DNA of 30,833 nucleotides from CAZGLR01 sp964526635. Its GTDB lineage: Bacteria > Zixibacteria > MSB-5A5 > GN15 > JAAZOE01. The DNA is taken from contig CAZGLR010000028.1 in NCBI GenBank assembly GCA_964526635.1, forward strand, positions 1-30,833, given 5' to 3'. The notes under the pieces are model-generated. The model did not search any database. It saw nothing but the letters and a program-made list of their open reading frames with translations, and had not been told where the DNA came from. Shown piece after piece: positions 8,236 through 15,500 of the stretch. The position numbers and the translations under genes are program-made. Each line of letters opens with the position of its first letter. Position 1 is the stretch's first letter.

Positions 8236-8691
8236 TTAATTCTCTCCCTTTCGCTTTTCACCATTCTCGGATGCGATGTGGTCCTTGAGACCGCGCGTAG
8301 ACAGAAGAATCAAAAAATTCAAGACCGCCAATACGATCGCAATTTCATATCGATGCCAGGCGACCGCAACGCCAATAGCACCGGTATTCCATATGCTGGC
8401 CGCCGTGGCGGTGCCCTGTACCTCGCCTCGGCTTTTAAGAATGGCACCACCCCCGATAAAGCCTATCCCGGTAGTAATACCCATGACAATCCTGGCATGA
8501 GCACTGCTTCCTTCGATGACAGATAATCCGACCAACATATAGCCACAGACGGCGACCGCGACCAGGGGGAACGTGCGAATCCCCGCGCGGCGGGCTTTTC
8601 TTTCCCGGTCCCACCCAATCGGCAGGGCGAGGATATAGGCTATTGCCATCTGATACATATGCGAAATAATCTGCGTGAGTGATATTTCCAT
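8236..8691 (-). CDS. MgtC/SapB family inner-membrane protein
   Basis: MgtC-type proteins are small membrane proteins linked to growth at low Mg2+ and to control of ATP synthase or membrane potential; this 151-residue product is the short form with only the membrane domain. Hallmarks are the arginine-rich loop after the first helix (GWDRERKARRAGIRTFPLVA), the Gly-rich GIGFIGGGAILKSRG segment, and TATAASIWNTGAIGVAVA, which together are diagnostic. About five hydrophobic helices are visible. The C-terminal ACT-like domain of Salmonella MgtC is absent; the tail is a short charged stretch. It is the last gene of a minus-strand run with the lipoprotein, DUF1328 and CsbD genes, 38 bp after the lipoprotein stop. 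Its own ribosome site is weak, suggesting co-transcription. Confidence 0.92.
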   Translation of the reverse strand: MEISLTQIISHMYQMAIAYILALPIGWDRERKARRAGIRTFPLVAVAVCGYMLVGLSVIEGSSAHARIVMGITTGIGFIGGGAILKSRGEVQGTATAASIWNTGAIGVAVAWHRYEIAIVLAVLNFLILLSTRGLKDHIASENGEKRKGEN

Positions 8692-8729
8692 ACTACCGGT
8701 TGTTCATACTTTTGAGCGAAAGTGTTGTC

Positions 8730-9095
8730 TCATACCGCTTCCTGAAACTCCTGCTCAATGGAATTCATCGTCTGCTCAACACCGCTTTTAAATGATTCCC
8801 AGGTTTCTTCGGTTTGCTGACCCATTTCATCCAGGGATTCATTGATATCCGACTGCATCTGTTCGAGCCGCGTCTGTTCAGCCCGCAGTTCTTCCTGCGC
8901 CGCCTCACCGGCTTCGGCCATTTCCTTGGATATTTCATCAAGCCGCTGCTCAATCTGCTGCGAGGCCTCTTCCAGGTCGTTTTGCAGTTCCTGCTTTTCC
9001 TGCGATATATCAATTCCAGTGTCTTCCTGTTCCTGACCACACCCCACCATGAATGGCACGGCAAGCAATAAAACTGCGCTCAATACACTCACCAC
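8730..9095 (-). CDS. Small coiled-coil lipoprotein
   Basis: The product has a hydrophobic N-terminus ending in VPFMVGC, a plausible lipobox whose Cys (residue 19 from the GTG start) would be lipidated. About 100 residues follow, almost all Glu, Gln, Ala, Leu and Met in heptad-like order, predicting one long coiled coil. It would be anchored in the periplasmic face of a membrane; function is unknown. The annotated GTG at 9095 is 21 bases from the only strong ribosome site (AAAAGGAG, 9124-9117), and it gives a signal peptide without a positive charge. Reading upstream in frame to ATA at 9107 gives a Lys-containing n-region (KVFVV) with nine-base spacing to that site. The true start may therefore be AUA, or an ATG misread as ATA. 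The gene lies between a mini-ORF and the MgtC-like gene. Confidence 0.8.
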   Translation of the reverse strand: MVSVLSAVLLLAVPFMVGCGQEQEDTGIDISQEKQELQNDLEEASQQIEQRLDEISKEMAEAGEAAQEELRAEQTRLEQMQSDINESLDEMGQQTEETWESFKSGVEQTMNSIEQEFQEAV

Positions 9096-9111
9096 GAATA
9101 CTTTTATTCTG

Positions 9112-9180
9112 TCATACTCCTTTTCTGTTGAAGTGGCTGTTTTTCAATATTTCATCTTCGATTGCGGCCTGAATCTCCAT
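9112..9180 (-). CDS. 22-codon mini-ORF ahead of the lipoprotein gene
   Basis: This short frame starts at ATG 9180 with GAAAGGGG eight bases upstream. It encodes a 22-residue charged peptide beginning MEIQAAIEDEILK and stops at TGA 9114-9112. Its last codons contain the AAAAGGAG ribosome site of the lipoprotein gene, and its stop lies five bases before the likely AUA start. That layout suits translational coupling. I do not recognise the peptide; it may be a leader rather than a functional product. Confidence 0.45.
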   Translation of the reverse strand: MEIQAAIEDEILKNSHFNRKGV

Positions 9181-9266
9181 GTGAACAACCCCTTTCACAG
9201 GGTAGCAAATCAATGAAGTATGGGAATACCCGAATAATCAGGCACGTGCAAATGCCATTAGAGACA

Positions 9267-9437
9267 TCATGCTCCGGGTTTGCGAACCATGCCCATGATC
9301 AGCGAAATCACGAACACGATCAAAAAGATAAAAAAGAGAATTTTGGCGATACCGGCGGAAGCGCCGGCGATCCCGCCGAAGCCAAGAACCGCCGCCACCA
9401 GCGCAACGATAAAGAATATGAGTGCCCAGCGCAGCAT
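9267..9437 (-). CDS. DUF1328 small membrane protein
   Basis: This 56-residue protein starts with MLRWALIFFIVALVAAVLGF and continues through a Gly/Ala-rich turn (GGIAGASAGIAK) into a second hydrophobic helix (ILFFIFLIVFVISLI), ending MVRKPGA. That is the exact plan of the DUF1328 (YtjA-like) family of two-helix inner-membrane proteins, which are short, widespread and of unknown function. Length is typical. AAAGGA lies seven bases before the ATG. It sits between csbD and the lipoprotein gene on the same strand, a common companion set of general-stress genes. Confidence 0.88.
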   Translation of the reverse strand: MLRWALIFFIVALVAAVLGFGGIAGASAGIAKILFFIFLIVFVISLIMGMVRKPGA

Positions 9438-9549
9438 AGAGAATTCCTTTCGTGATAGTGAACTCAGGAAGTGGTATAGACAACAACGCCGGCCTGTTCC
9501 CTGGCCGGAGTGTGCCCCATAGTTTAATAGTGTAATGCCGAGCTTAAGT

Positions 9550-9753
9550 TTATGATTTCAGCGATTCTTGAAACTCATTTATCTGCTTTTCCGCTTCATC
9601 CATCGCCATGCCGTATTTTTCCTGCAACTTTCCGACCAGTTGATCACGTTTCCCCTTAACCTGATCAATGTCATCTTCGGTCAGTTTGCCCCAGCGCTCC
9701 CTGATTTGCCCCTGTACCTTTTTCCAGTTACCTTGAATTGTATCCCAGTTCAT
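9550..9753 (-). CDS. CsbD family stress protein
   Basis: This 67-residue hydrophilic protein shows the CsbD signature MNWDTIQGNWKKVQGQIRE near the start, followed by KLTEDDIDQVKGKRDQLVGKLQ. CsbD-like proteins (YjbJ in E. coli) are abundant in general stress or stationary phase; the molecular role is not established. AAAGGA lies before the ATG. It heads the minus-strand cluster with DUF1328, lipoprotein and MgtC-like genes. A weak sigma-54-like site is found about 45 bp upstream. Confidence 0.93.
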   Translation of the reverse strand: MNWDTIQGNWKKVQGQIRERWGKLTEDDIDQVKGKRDQLVGKLQEKYGMAMDEAEKQINEFQESLKS

Positions 9754-9794
9754 ATGTACATCCTTTCAGTTTTTAATATCCTGTTTGTAACGTA

Positions 9795-9810
9795 CCATGT
9801 ATCATGCCAA
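9795..9810 (-). promoter_or_regulatory. Weak sigma-54-like site before csbD
   Basis: Minus-strand reading gives TTGGCATGATACATGG. The -24 element TGGCATG matches the site before the BON gene, but the -12 element is ATGG against TTGC. The spacing is correct and the predicted start is near 9784, about 30 nt before the csbD ATG. Confidence 0.3.
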
Positions 9811-10072
9811 TGGCACGTGACTGTTGCGGCTGACGGCGTGCAGGGGATCACAGAAGTAGTGGCGGGTTGAATGATTCTATGATTAACAACAGTGCGATTC
9901 AGAAAATGTTCCATATTGGGGCAACTAATAATAATGTGTCTATCGTTGTTATAAGTTATTCGTTTCACATAAGTGTCATTATTCATGCTAATTGGATGAA
10001 GACATCATGCAGATGTAAACCCGTCAGTTAAGATCGCTGGTTGTTTTACGATAACTATATACAGGGACCTTT

Positions 10073-10101
10073 TTGACGGTCGGATATGTGGCGCCTTTAA
10101 G
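10073..10101 (+). promoter_or_regulatory. Candidate sigma-70 promoter of the PAS gene
   Basis: TTGACG (10073-10078) is followed after exactly 17 bases by TTTAAG (10096-10101). The -35 matches five of six and the -10 four of six. Initiation near 10108 leaves about 34 nt to the ATG. Confidence 0.5.
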
Positions 10102-10141
10102 GTGGTAAAAAGCAAACGATCTTTCGATCATTGGGGGTAGT

Positions 10142-10753
10142 ATGAATGAGCACACAACCATTCACCTGGGATGCATGGATGAATTCCGTCAATTCGATTC
10201 TAAATGGATAGAGCAATCCCGGAATACCATCTTAGGTATTGATCGTGATTTCCGGATCATCATGCTCAACCAGGCATATTTTGCATTTGCCGTGGCCAAC
10301 AGCGGAGAAAATATCGCGAGTGACTTCGGCATCGGGACGAATATCCTGGACGCTATAAGCGGGCCCCAAAAAGTTTACTACCGCGAATTGTTCGCTTCAT
10401 GCTTCGACAAAAACGAACCGACTGCGCATGAATATGAATGTTCCTCACCTGGTGTCTTCCGGCTGCTTAAACTCTTTATCTATCCTACTTCACAAAAAAA
10501 CGTATTGCTGCTGGATCATGCGGTTATTGTTGAACAGTCGCGCCAACTGAATACGATTTCTCTATCAAGGGATACATATATCGATGATCACGGTACCATG
10601 CATCAATGCGGGCATTGCCGCAGGGTGCGGCACAACGATGGCTCCCGCTGGGACTGGCTGAACGGGGCATTTGACTATCCCGACGTCTCCCATGGTATCT
10701 GCGAGTCCTGCCTGGCGACGTATTATCCGGATATTAATATCGAGAGCGAATGA
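10142..10753 (+). CDS. Stand-alone PAS-domain protein with C-terminal four-cysteine motif
   Basis: The 203-residue product has a PAS-like domain at about 25-130 (SRNTILGIDRDFRIIMLNQAYFAF is the characteristic start) and a C-terminal module with C156-x2-C159 and C187-x2-C190. The second half reads VSHGICESCLATYYP. I recall very similar C-terminal Cys modules at the ends of multi-domain PAS kinases and response regulators; here it is attached to a single PAS domain with no kinase, cyclase or DNA-binding output. The cysteines could bind zinc or a redox cofactor. No signal peptide or membrane segment is present, so it is cytoplasmic. The ribosome site is only GGGGG four bases upstream of the ATG. 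A sensor or partner role in signalling is inferred. Confidence 0.75.
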   Translation: MNEHTTIHLGCMDEFRQFDSKWIEQSRNTILGIDRDFRIIMLNQAYFAFAVANSGENIASDFGIGTNILDAISGPQKVYYRELFASCFDKNEPTAHEYECSSPGVFRLLKLFIYPTSQKNVLLLDHAVIVEQSRQLNTISLSRDTYIDDHGTMHQCGHCRRVRHNDGSRWDWLNGAFDYPDVSHGICESCLATYYPDINIESE

Positions 10754-10838
10754 CGGCACGATAAACAGCAACGAATCAATGGCTGGAGTCCTTCAGTTTC
10801 CCTCTTGCGCCATTTATCCATTTCTCAATCATGACCGG

Positions 10839-10867
10839 TTGAAAATATCATACCGTCACCGTATATA
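10839..10867 (+). promoter_or_regulatory. Candidate sigma-70 promoter of the AHSA1 gene
   Basis: TTGAAA (10839-10844), a 17-base spacer and TATATA (10862-10867) precede the ATG at 10907, giving a leader of about 33 nt. Confidence 0.45.
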
Positions 10868-10906
10868 GTTATAGAATAATAACATCAATAACTCCGGGGA
10901 GATGAT

Positions 10907-11338
10907 ATGAAGCACAATGAACCGCCGATTGTCATTGAACAGACTATCAAGGCGCCGGTTGAAGCGGTCTGGGAAGCGATCACAGCCGTCGACAAAATGA
11001 GACGTTGGTTTTTCGAAAACATTCCTGATTTCAAACCTGAAATCGGCTTTTCGACCTCGTTCAGCGTCTTTAGTGATGATCGGGAATTTATACACCGGTG
11101 GAAGATAACACAGGTCGAACCGCGCCGCTTGCTTTCATACGACTGGTCATACGACAGTTACCCCGGGGATTCTCTCGTGACTTTTGAGTTGTTTGTTGCT
11201 GATACATCGACAAGCGTCAGACTCACCCACACTGTGCGCGATGATTTCCCTGATGATATCCCTGAATTCACCCGCGAGAACTGCCGTGGTGGCTGGGAAT
11301 ATTTCATCCAACAACGCCTGACATCATATCTCGAGTAA
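10907..11338 (+). CDS. AHSA1-type SRPBCC (START-like) domain protein
   Basis: This 143-residue single-domain protein begins with IVIEQTIKAPVEAVWEAIT and a DKMRRWFF segment, the classic first strand and helix of AHSA1/SRPBCC ligand-binding folds. It continues with WKITQVEPRRLLSYDW, VTFELF and SVRLTHT strands, and a final long helix starting at NCRGGWEYFIQQRL. Members bind hydrophobic ligands in a deep cavity or act as co-chaperone-like proteins; the ligand here cannot be inferred. Length is typical. GGGGAG lies five bases before the ATG. It is preceded by its own promoter candidate and followed by a weak terminator, so it may be monocistronic. Confidence 0.9.
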   Translation: MKHNEPPIVIEQTIKAPVEAVWEAITAVDKMRRWFFENIPDFKPEIGFSTSFSVFSDDREFIHRWKITQVEPRRLLSYDWSYDSYPGDSLVTFELFVADTSTSVRLTHTVRDDFPDDIPEFTRENCRGGWEYFIQQRLTSYLE

Positions 11339-11365
11339 TCCACCCGGGCACACCTGCTGTCGCGG

Positions 11366-11405
11366 GAATCAGCTCCTTGACTCTAATCGCGCCTGATTCT
11401 TTTGT
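11366..11405 (+). terminator. Possible weak terminator after the AHSA1 gene
   Basis: GAATCAG (11366-11372) pairs with CTGATTC (11393-11399), followed by TTTTGTT. The stem is only 7 bp and the loop is 20 bases, so this is a modest candidate. Confidence 0.35.
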
Positions 11406-11504
11406 TGATCTGGATGTTTTGATGTGATTAGACTGTTACAAACACACGTCACACTCATTGCACCATGCCGATATTGATAATTCTTCTAACCGGGGGATTA
11501 AGCC

Positions 11505-12584
11505 ATGTGGTATCGTATTCCGATTATTTGCGCTATTACAATAGTCATCGCATCAGCTTCATTCGGCAACGACACCCTTGTGGACCGTGAACTCGTGGTC
11601 GGCACCAAAGAGGCGGTGCCGTTTGTCATAAAAAATCCCGATGGAAGCTGGGAAGGCATCACTATTGAATTGTGGCAGAATGTCGCCGACAAGCTGGGGT
11701 TCCGCTTCAGATTTGAAGAACGGGATCTCGATGATCTTCTCGCTGGCCTGCGCGATACCACCCTCGACGCCGTCGCCGCTGCGATCACCGTCACCGCCAC
11801 GCGTGAGGAATCGGTTGACTTCAGCCATCCGTTCTATACCACCGGCCTGACTATCGCGATCTCATCGTCGAATGGCAGCGGAGGAGCGCCGGCAGTGTTA
11901 TCGCGCCTGATCTCGCTTAAATTTGTCATGGCTATCGGTGCGCTGCTTATTCTCCTGGTTGTCATTGGGATCATTGCCTGGTTTTTTGAAAGACGACAGA
12001 ATCCCGATGAATTCGGGGGCTCGATTATAGAGGGAATCGGATCGGGCCTATGGTGGTCGGCCGTCACAATGACCACCGTCGGCTATGGAGACAAAGCACC
12101 CCGGACTTTCGGGGGGCGCATCCTCGGTCTGGTCTGGATGTTCGCTGCGATTATTGTGGTATCCGGCTTTACCGCAACGATCGCATCATCGCTGACAGTC
12201 TCCCAGCTTGAATCTAAAGTCAGCGGGCCGGGTGATCTGCCATATGTTCAGGTCGGCACAGTTCCCAACTCGACCAGTGCGGCATATCTGGACCATCGCT
12301 CAATAGCATTCATGGAATATGAAACGCCCAGACAGGGGTTGCAGGCGGTTGGTCGAGGCGAAATTGAAGCCTTTGTGTACGATGCCCCGATTCTCCGCTA
12401 TTTGACCAAAACGCATATGTCCGCACGAGTACGGGTGTTACCGGTGACATTTTTCCGGCAGGATTATGCTATCGGTTTACCCCAGAACAGCCCCTTGCGT
12501 GAACCGATTAACCAGGCCTTGCTGAACGAAATTCAACAACCCGAATGGGATGTTCTCTTGGATATCTATCTGGGCAGCCAGTGA
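11505..12584 (+). CDS. GluR0-like ligand-gated potassium channel
   Basis: The 359-residue product has the plan of prokaryotic ionotropic glutamate receptors. A signal peptide (1-20) is followed by the first lobe of an amino-acid-binding domain (about 28-125), a helix M1 (about 139-161) and a re-entrant pore loop carrying TVGYGD at 191-196. Helix M2 (about 205-228) and the second binding lobe (about 244-359) complete it. TVGYGD is the K+-selectivity filter. R100 in ITVTATREESVDFS matches the arginine that holds the ligand carboxylate. D293 in FVYDAPIL matches the acidic residue that holds the amino group in GluR0 and related binding proteins. Four subunits would form an inner-membrane channel opened by a periplasmic amino acid. 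The start is ATG with a GGGGG run upstream. It is transcribed toward the convergent DUF481-like gene. Glutamate itself as ligand is not shown. Confidence 0.93.
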   Translation: MWYRIPIICAITIVIASASFGNDTLVDRELVVGTKEAVPFVIKNPDGSWEGITIELWQNVADKLGFRFRFEERDLDDLLAGLRDTTLDAVAAAITVTATREESVDFSHPFYTTGLTIAISSSNGSGGAPAVLSRLISLKFVMAIGALLILLVVIGIIAWFFERRQNPDEFGGSIIEGIGSGLWWSAVTMTTVGYGDKAPRTFGGRILGLVWMFAAIIVVSGFTATIASSLTVSQLESKVSGPGDLPYVQVGTVPNSTSAAYLDHRSIAFMEYETPRQGLQAVGRGEIEAFVYDAPILRYLTKTHMSARVRVLPVTFFRQDYAIGLPQNSPLREPINQALLNEIQQPEWDVLLDIYLGSQ

Positions 12585-12671
12585 TTTGCGACTATCGATT
12601 ATGCGTGCAGCGGTTGGGCATATTAACTAACCGCGATGACACAGGTACGAATTGACGGTATTGTTAACGTC

Positions 12672-13418
12672 CTAAAATGATACCGTTATACCGTTTTTCA
12701 AACTGAGATCATATTCTCTTACTCCCTCCGGAGGCCGGGAATCATAACGGTATTCGATCTCCAGCGTCAGTGCCAACCATTGGGCTATTGCGACCGACAG
12801 GCCGAGATTGTCGAGTACACGAACGTCCTTGATATTATTGAATGCCGCCTGTACATATACGGTATTTTGCAGCGAGAATTTTTTGGCGGACGTAATCCGA
12901 AGCGCGATATAGTTGCTGTTGCGGGGAGTCCTCAATATTTCGCCATTGTCGAGTTCTTCATACTCAAACATGCCGGTGGCACCGAACGCCAGCGAGGTCG
13001 GGTTACCTTCTATCAACTCATAGCGGAGACCACCACCCAGCAGCAGGCGCAGTCGCAGATCCTGCTCACGGTTATACTGCACCTGAGTCAGCGCCTCAAA
13101 CAGGATTTTCCCGGTTACGGTGAAATTGTATCGTAAATGCGAGAAGCCCTCGTTTACGACACTGGTTTCATCGGTTTCGACAAGAGAATATGAGTTGAGC
13201 ATAAACCACTGGCTGCGATCGGCGCGGAAATTAAATCGAGGTTTCAGGGCTATTTCGGTAAGGCTGGAATTGCCGCGCTCCAGTTCCACCGAGAGATTAA
13301 TACTGCCGCTGAAACCAGACTCGCCCCGCGCCAGGCGCTTATCTTCTATATTAATCTGGCCATAACAGGCTGTCGCCAAAAGGACAATAAGTACGGCCGC
13401 AAACGATTTCATATTCAT
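12672..13418 (-). CDS. DUF481-like outer-membrane beta-barrel protein
   Basis: This 248-residue protein has a clear signal peptide (MNMKSFAAVLIVLLATACYG, then QINIED). A long series of alternating amphipathic strands follows, including LRLLLGGGLRYELIEG and a C-terminal IEYRYDSRPPEGVREYDLSLKNG segment ending in VSF. This matches the DUF481/YdiY-like family of outer-membrane proteins, some induced by salt; the terminal Phe suits Bam-dependent assembly. The Cys near position 18 is followed by Tyr, so lipoprotein status is possible but less likely than plain cleavage. It is divergent from tamA across a 141-bp gap and convergent with the channel gene. Its function is unknown. Confidence 0.78.
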   Translation of the reverse strand: MNMKSFAAVLIVLLATACYGQINIEDKRLARGESGFSGSINLSVELERGNSSLTEIALKPRFNFRADRSQWFMLNSYSLVETDETSVVNEGFSHLRYNFTVTGKILFEALTQVQYNREQDLRLRLLLGGGLRYELIEGNPTSLAFGATGMFEYEELDNGEILRTPRNSNYIALRITSAKKFSLQNTVYVQAAFNNIKDVRVLDNLGLSVAIAQWLALTLEIEYRYDSRPPEGVREYDLSLKNGITVSF

Positions 13419-13559
13419 CTTTCTGAATTTTTGTCTGTCGTGTTATATTCTTCGTATGTTCTATATGCAAAGATATGATAGATAGCGAAGTAACGCAACA
13501 ATTCGTCAATCAAAGCAGCAGGCAAAGGTATTGTATCCAAATGGCACGCGGAGAAAATA

Positions 13560-15482
13560 TTGTCATATAATACAAATGTCGTGGAAGCCGGACCGCTTAT
13601 GACTCATTATTGTAATCTCTTTTCCTCCCCCATCGCCGCGCGCTGCGTGCCGCTACTGCTCTTACTCTGCCTGTTTATCATGCCAGCCGGAAACACTGCC
13701 CGGGCCCAAAATGGATACACCGTCACCGATATCGATTTTGCCGGCAATAAAACATATTCCGACAGTCAGCTCAAAAAGCGGATAACCCTGCATTCGGCCG
13801 GGCTGATTAAACGGCTTATCAGCAAGACCGAACCCTCGGAATATTCAGACTCCGATTTTGAAGATGATCAGCAACGGCTGATTCGTTTCTATCAGCGCCA
13901 CGGCTTTCTCAATGCGACTGTAACTCGCGGAGATTTCACAATCGATGCCGAAGACCGTGAGGTGAAAATCGTCTTCCAAATTCAGGAAAACGATCCGGTC
14001 ACTGTCGACAGTATCAGCCTGATATATAACGGTGTCGATTCCGCATTGGCCCGGCGCATGATAGATTCCAGTGGTTTTCAACCTGCTCAATTTTCGCTGA
14101 ACAATGGCGTCCGCTTCGAAGATTCACTGCTCCGAAATGACCGCACGGTCTTACTTACCCGCCTGCACAATCTGGGATTTCCCTATGCCAATGCCAATCC
14201 GCAACTGAGGGTCGATCAATCGGCCATGACAGTTTCGATTCACTGGCGTATCACATCAGGGCCGTTGTCCTCGTTTGGCAGTATCACCATTACCGGAAAT
14301 GAAAATATCGATGATGTCCATATCCGGAAACAACTGGCGTTTGCCTCCGGGGATCGATACAAGAAAAAACAACTGCAGGCAACACGAGAACAAATCTACA
14401 ACCTCAACGTTTTTGACATCGTCACTATAAATGCCGAACTCGACGATCCCCCGGATTCGATTATCGACGTTTCCATGCGACTCAGCGAGTCACCTCAATT
14501 TACCACTCGAATCGGCGCCGGATATGGACGCGAGGATAATTTTCGGGTCTTTCTGGACACACGAATCCGGAGAGTGTTCGGTAGTATGTATCAGTTTAAT
14601 ATTTACGCCAAGCATTCCGGTTTAGTGCCCTATGAATTGGACCTGCGCCTGGTGCGGCCGGCCTTTCTCACGCCACGAACAACACTCATTATCAATCCGG
14701 GCATCAACCGGCAAAAAGAACCGGGCTTCACCCAGACGCGTTTTGTCGGCAATCTTGCCCTGCAGCACTTCTTCAGCCCAGACCTCGAAAGCTCCGGCCT
14801 CTTGACCTACGAACGCCTCGACCTTGATCCCGGGTCGGTCAGTCAGAAGGAAATCACAGAAGAGGAACTCCAGCGTATTCTGGATACATATAATCGCCTC
14901 AGTGTTCGTTTTGAAACCATTTGGGACAAATCGCAACCGCGTTTTGATCCCCGCCGTGGCTTTTTTCTGGCATCATCATTCAAGTTGAGCGGCATTGTCT
15001 TCGAAAGTGTGTCCGAATACGGCAAGCTCATTGTTGACATGCGAAAATATATCCCATGGGGAGATCTCGTCCTCGCATCGCGTATTAAAATCGGCGGCAT
15101 CGATGCCTATCGCGCCTCCGAATTTATCCCCTTCGACGATCGCTTCTATTCCGGAGGATCTCATTCGGTACGCGGCTGGTCACGATCCAAACTGGGGCCA
15201 CTGGATGACGACGGCCAGCCGGTTGGCGGAAGCAGCCTGCTGGAGTTCAGCCTGGAAACCAGATTCCCCATTTTTGGCATTGTCTCCGGCGTTGTCTTTT
15301 CCGACTGGGGCAATGTCTGGCGCGGATCGTATTCATACCACTTCGATGATCTCCGGTATTCCGCCGGGGCCGGCCTCAGGTTTACCACCCTGGCCGGAAA
15401 AATTCGGGCCGATTTTGCCCGGCCTGTTTTCGATGATGAAAAAACATGGCAATTCCATTTGAGTATCGGACCGGCGTTTTAG
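13560..15482 (+). CDS. tamA: Omp85 family outer-membrane protein, TamA-like
   Basis: TamA works with TamB in outer-membrane assembly and lipid homeostasis. The 640-residue product has a signal peptide ending near NTARAQ and about three POTRA repeats (about 50-320, starting VTDIDFAGNKTYSDSQLKKR). A C-terminal 16-strand-type barrel follows, with the Omp85 loop-6 motif VRGW at 537-540 inside GGSHSVRGWSRSKLGPL. It ends in Phe, as usual for barrels. The tamB gene begins 18 bp downstream, which decides TamA over BamA. The frame opens with TTG at 13560, six bases after GGAG; ATG 13599 gives a more ordinary signal peptide but has no close ribosome site, so the start is open between these two. The stop is TAG. 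Confidence 0.9.
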   Translation: MSYNTNVVEAGPLMTHYCNLFSSPIAARCVPLLLLLCLFIMPAGNTARAQNGYTVTDIDFAGNKTYSDSQLKKRITLHSAGLIKRLISKTEPSEYSDSDFEDDQQRLIRFYQRHGFLNATVTRGDFTIDAEDREVKIVFQIQENDPVTVDSISLIYNGVDSALARRMIDSSGFQPAQFSLNNGVRFEDSLLRNDRTVLLTRLHNLGFPYANANPQLRVDQSAMTVSIHWRITSGPLSSFGSITITGNENIDDVHIRKQLAFASGDRYKKKQLQATREQIYNLNVFDIVTINAELDDPPDSIIDVSMRLSESPQFTTRIGAGYGREDNFRVFLDTRIRRVFGSMYQFNIYAKHSGLVPYELDLRLVRPAFLTPRTTLIINPGINRQKEPGFTQTRFVGNLALQHFFSPDLESSGLLTYERLDLDPGSVSQKEITEEELQRILDTYNRLSVRFETIWDKSQPRFDPRRGFFLASSFKLSGIVFESVSEYGKLIVDMRKYIPWGDLVLASRIKIGGIDAYRASEFIPFDDRFYSGGSHSVRGWSRSKLGPLDDDGQPVGGSSLLEFSLETRFPIFGIVSGVVFSDWGNVWRGSYSYHFDDLRYSAGAGLRFTTLAGKIRADFARPVFDDEKTWQFHLSIGPAF

Positions 15483-15500
15483 GATCGGAGCCTGAGTGAT

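Larger units (their letters stand above)
9754..10141. other. Divergent intergenic region, csbD / PAS protein
   Basis: This 388-bp region carries the promoter candidates at 9795-9810 (minus) and 10073-10101 (plus). The remainder is AT-rich with scattered short repeats. I see no RNA gene and no credible small ORF. Confidence 0.5.

Noticed and set aside
9811..9827. Plus-strand TGGCACG followed by TTGC, resembling a sigma-54 site
   Set aside because: GG-to-GC spacing is twelve bases instead of ten, and no gene begins within 300 bp on that strand.
12610..12634. GCGGTT/AACCGC hairpin between the convergent channel and DUF481-like genes
   Set aside because: Six-bp stem, 13-base loop, no U tract; too weak to call as a terminator.
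13539..13562. TGGCACG just before tamA as a sigma-54 site
   Set aside because: No -12 element at the correct distance; it overlaps the ribosome site.
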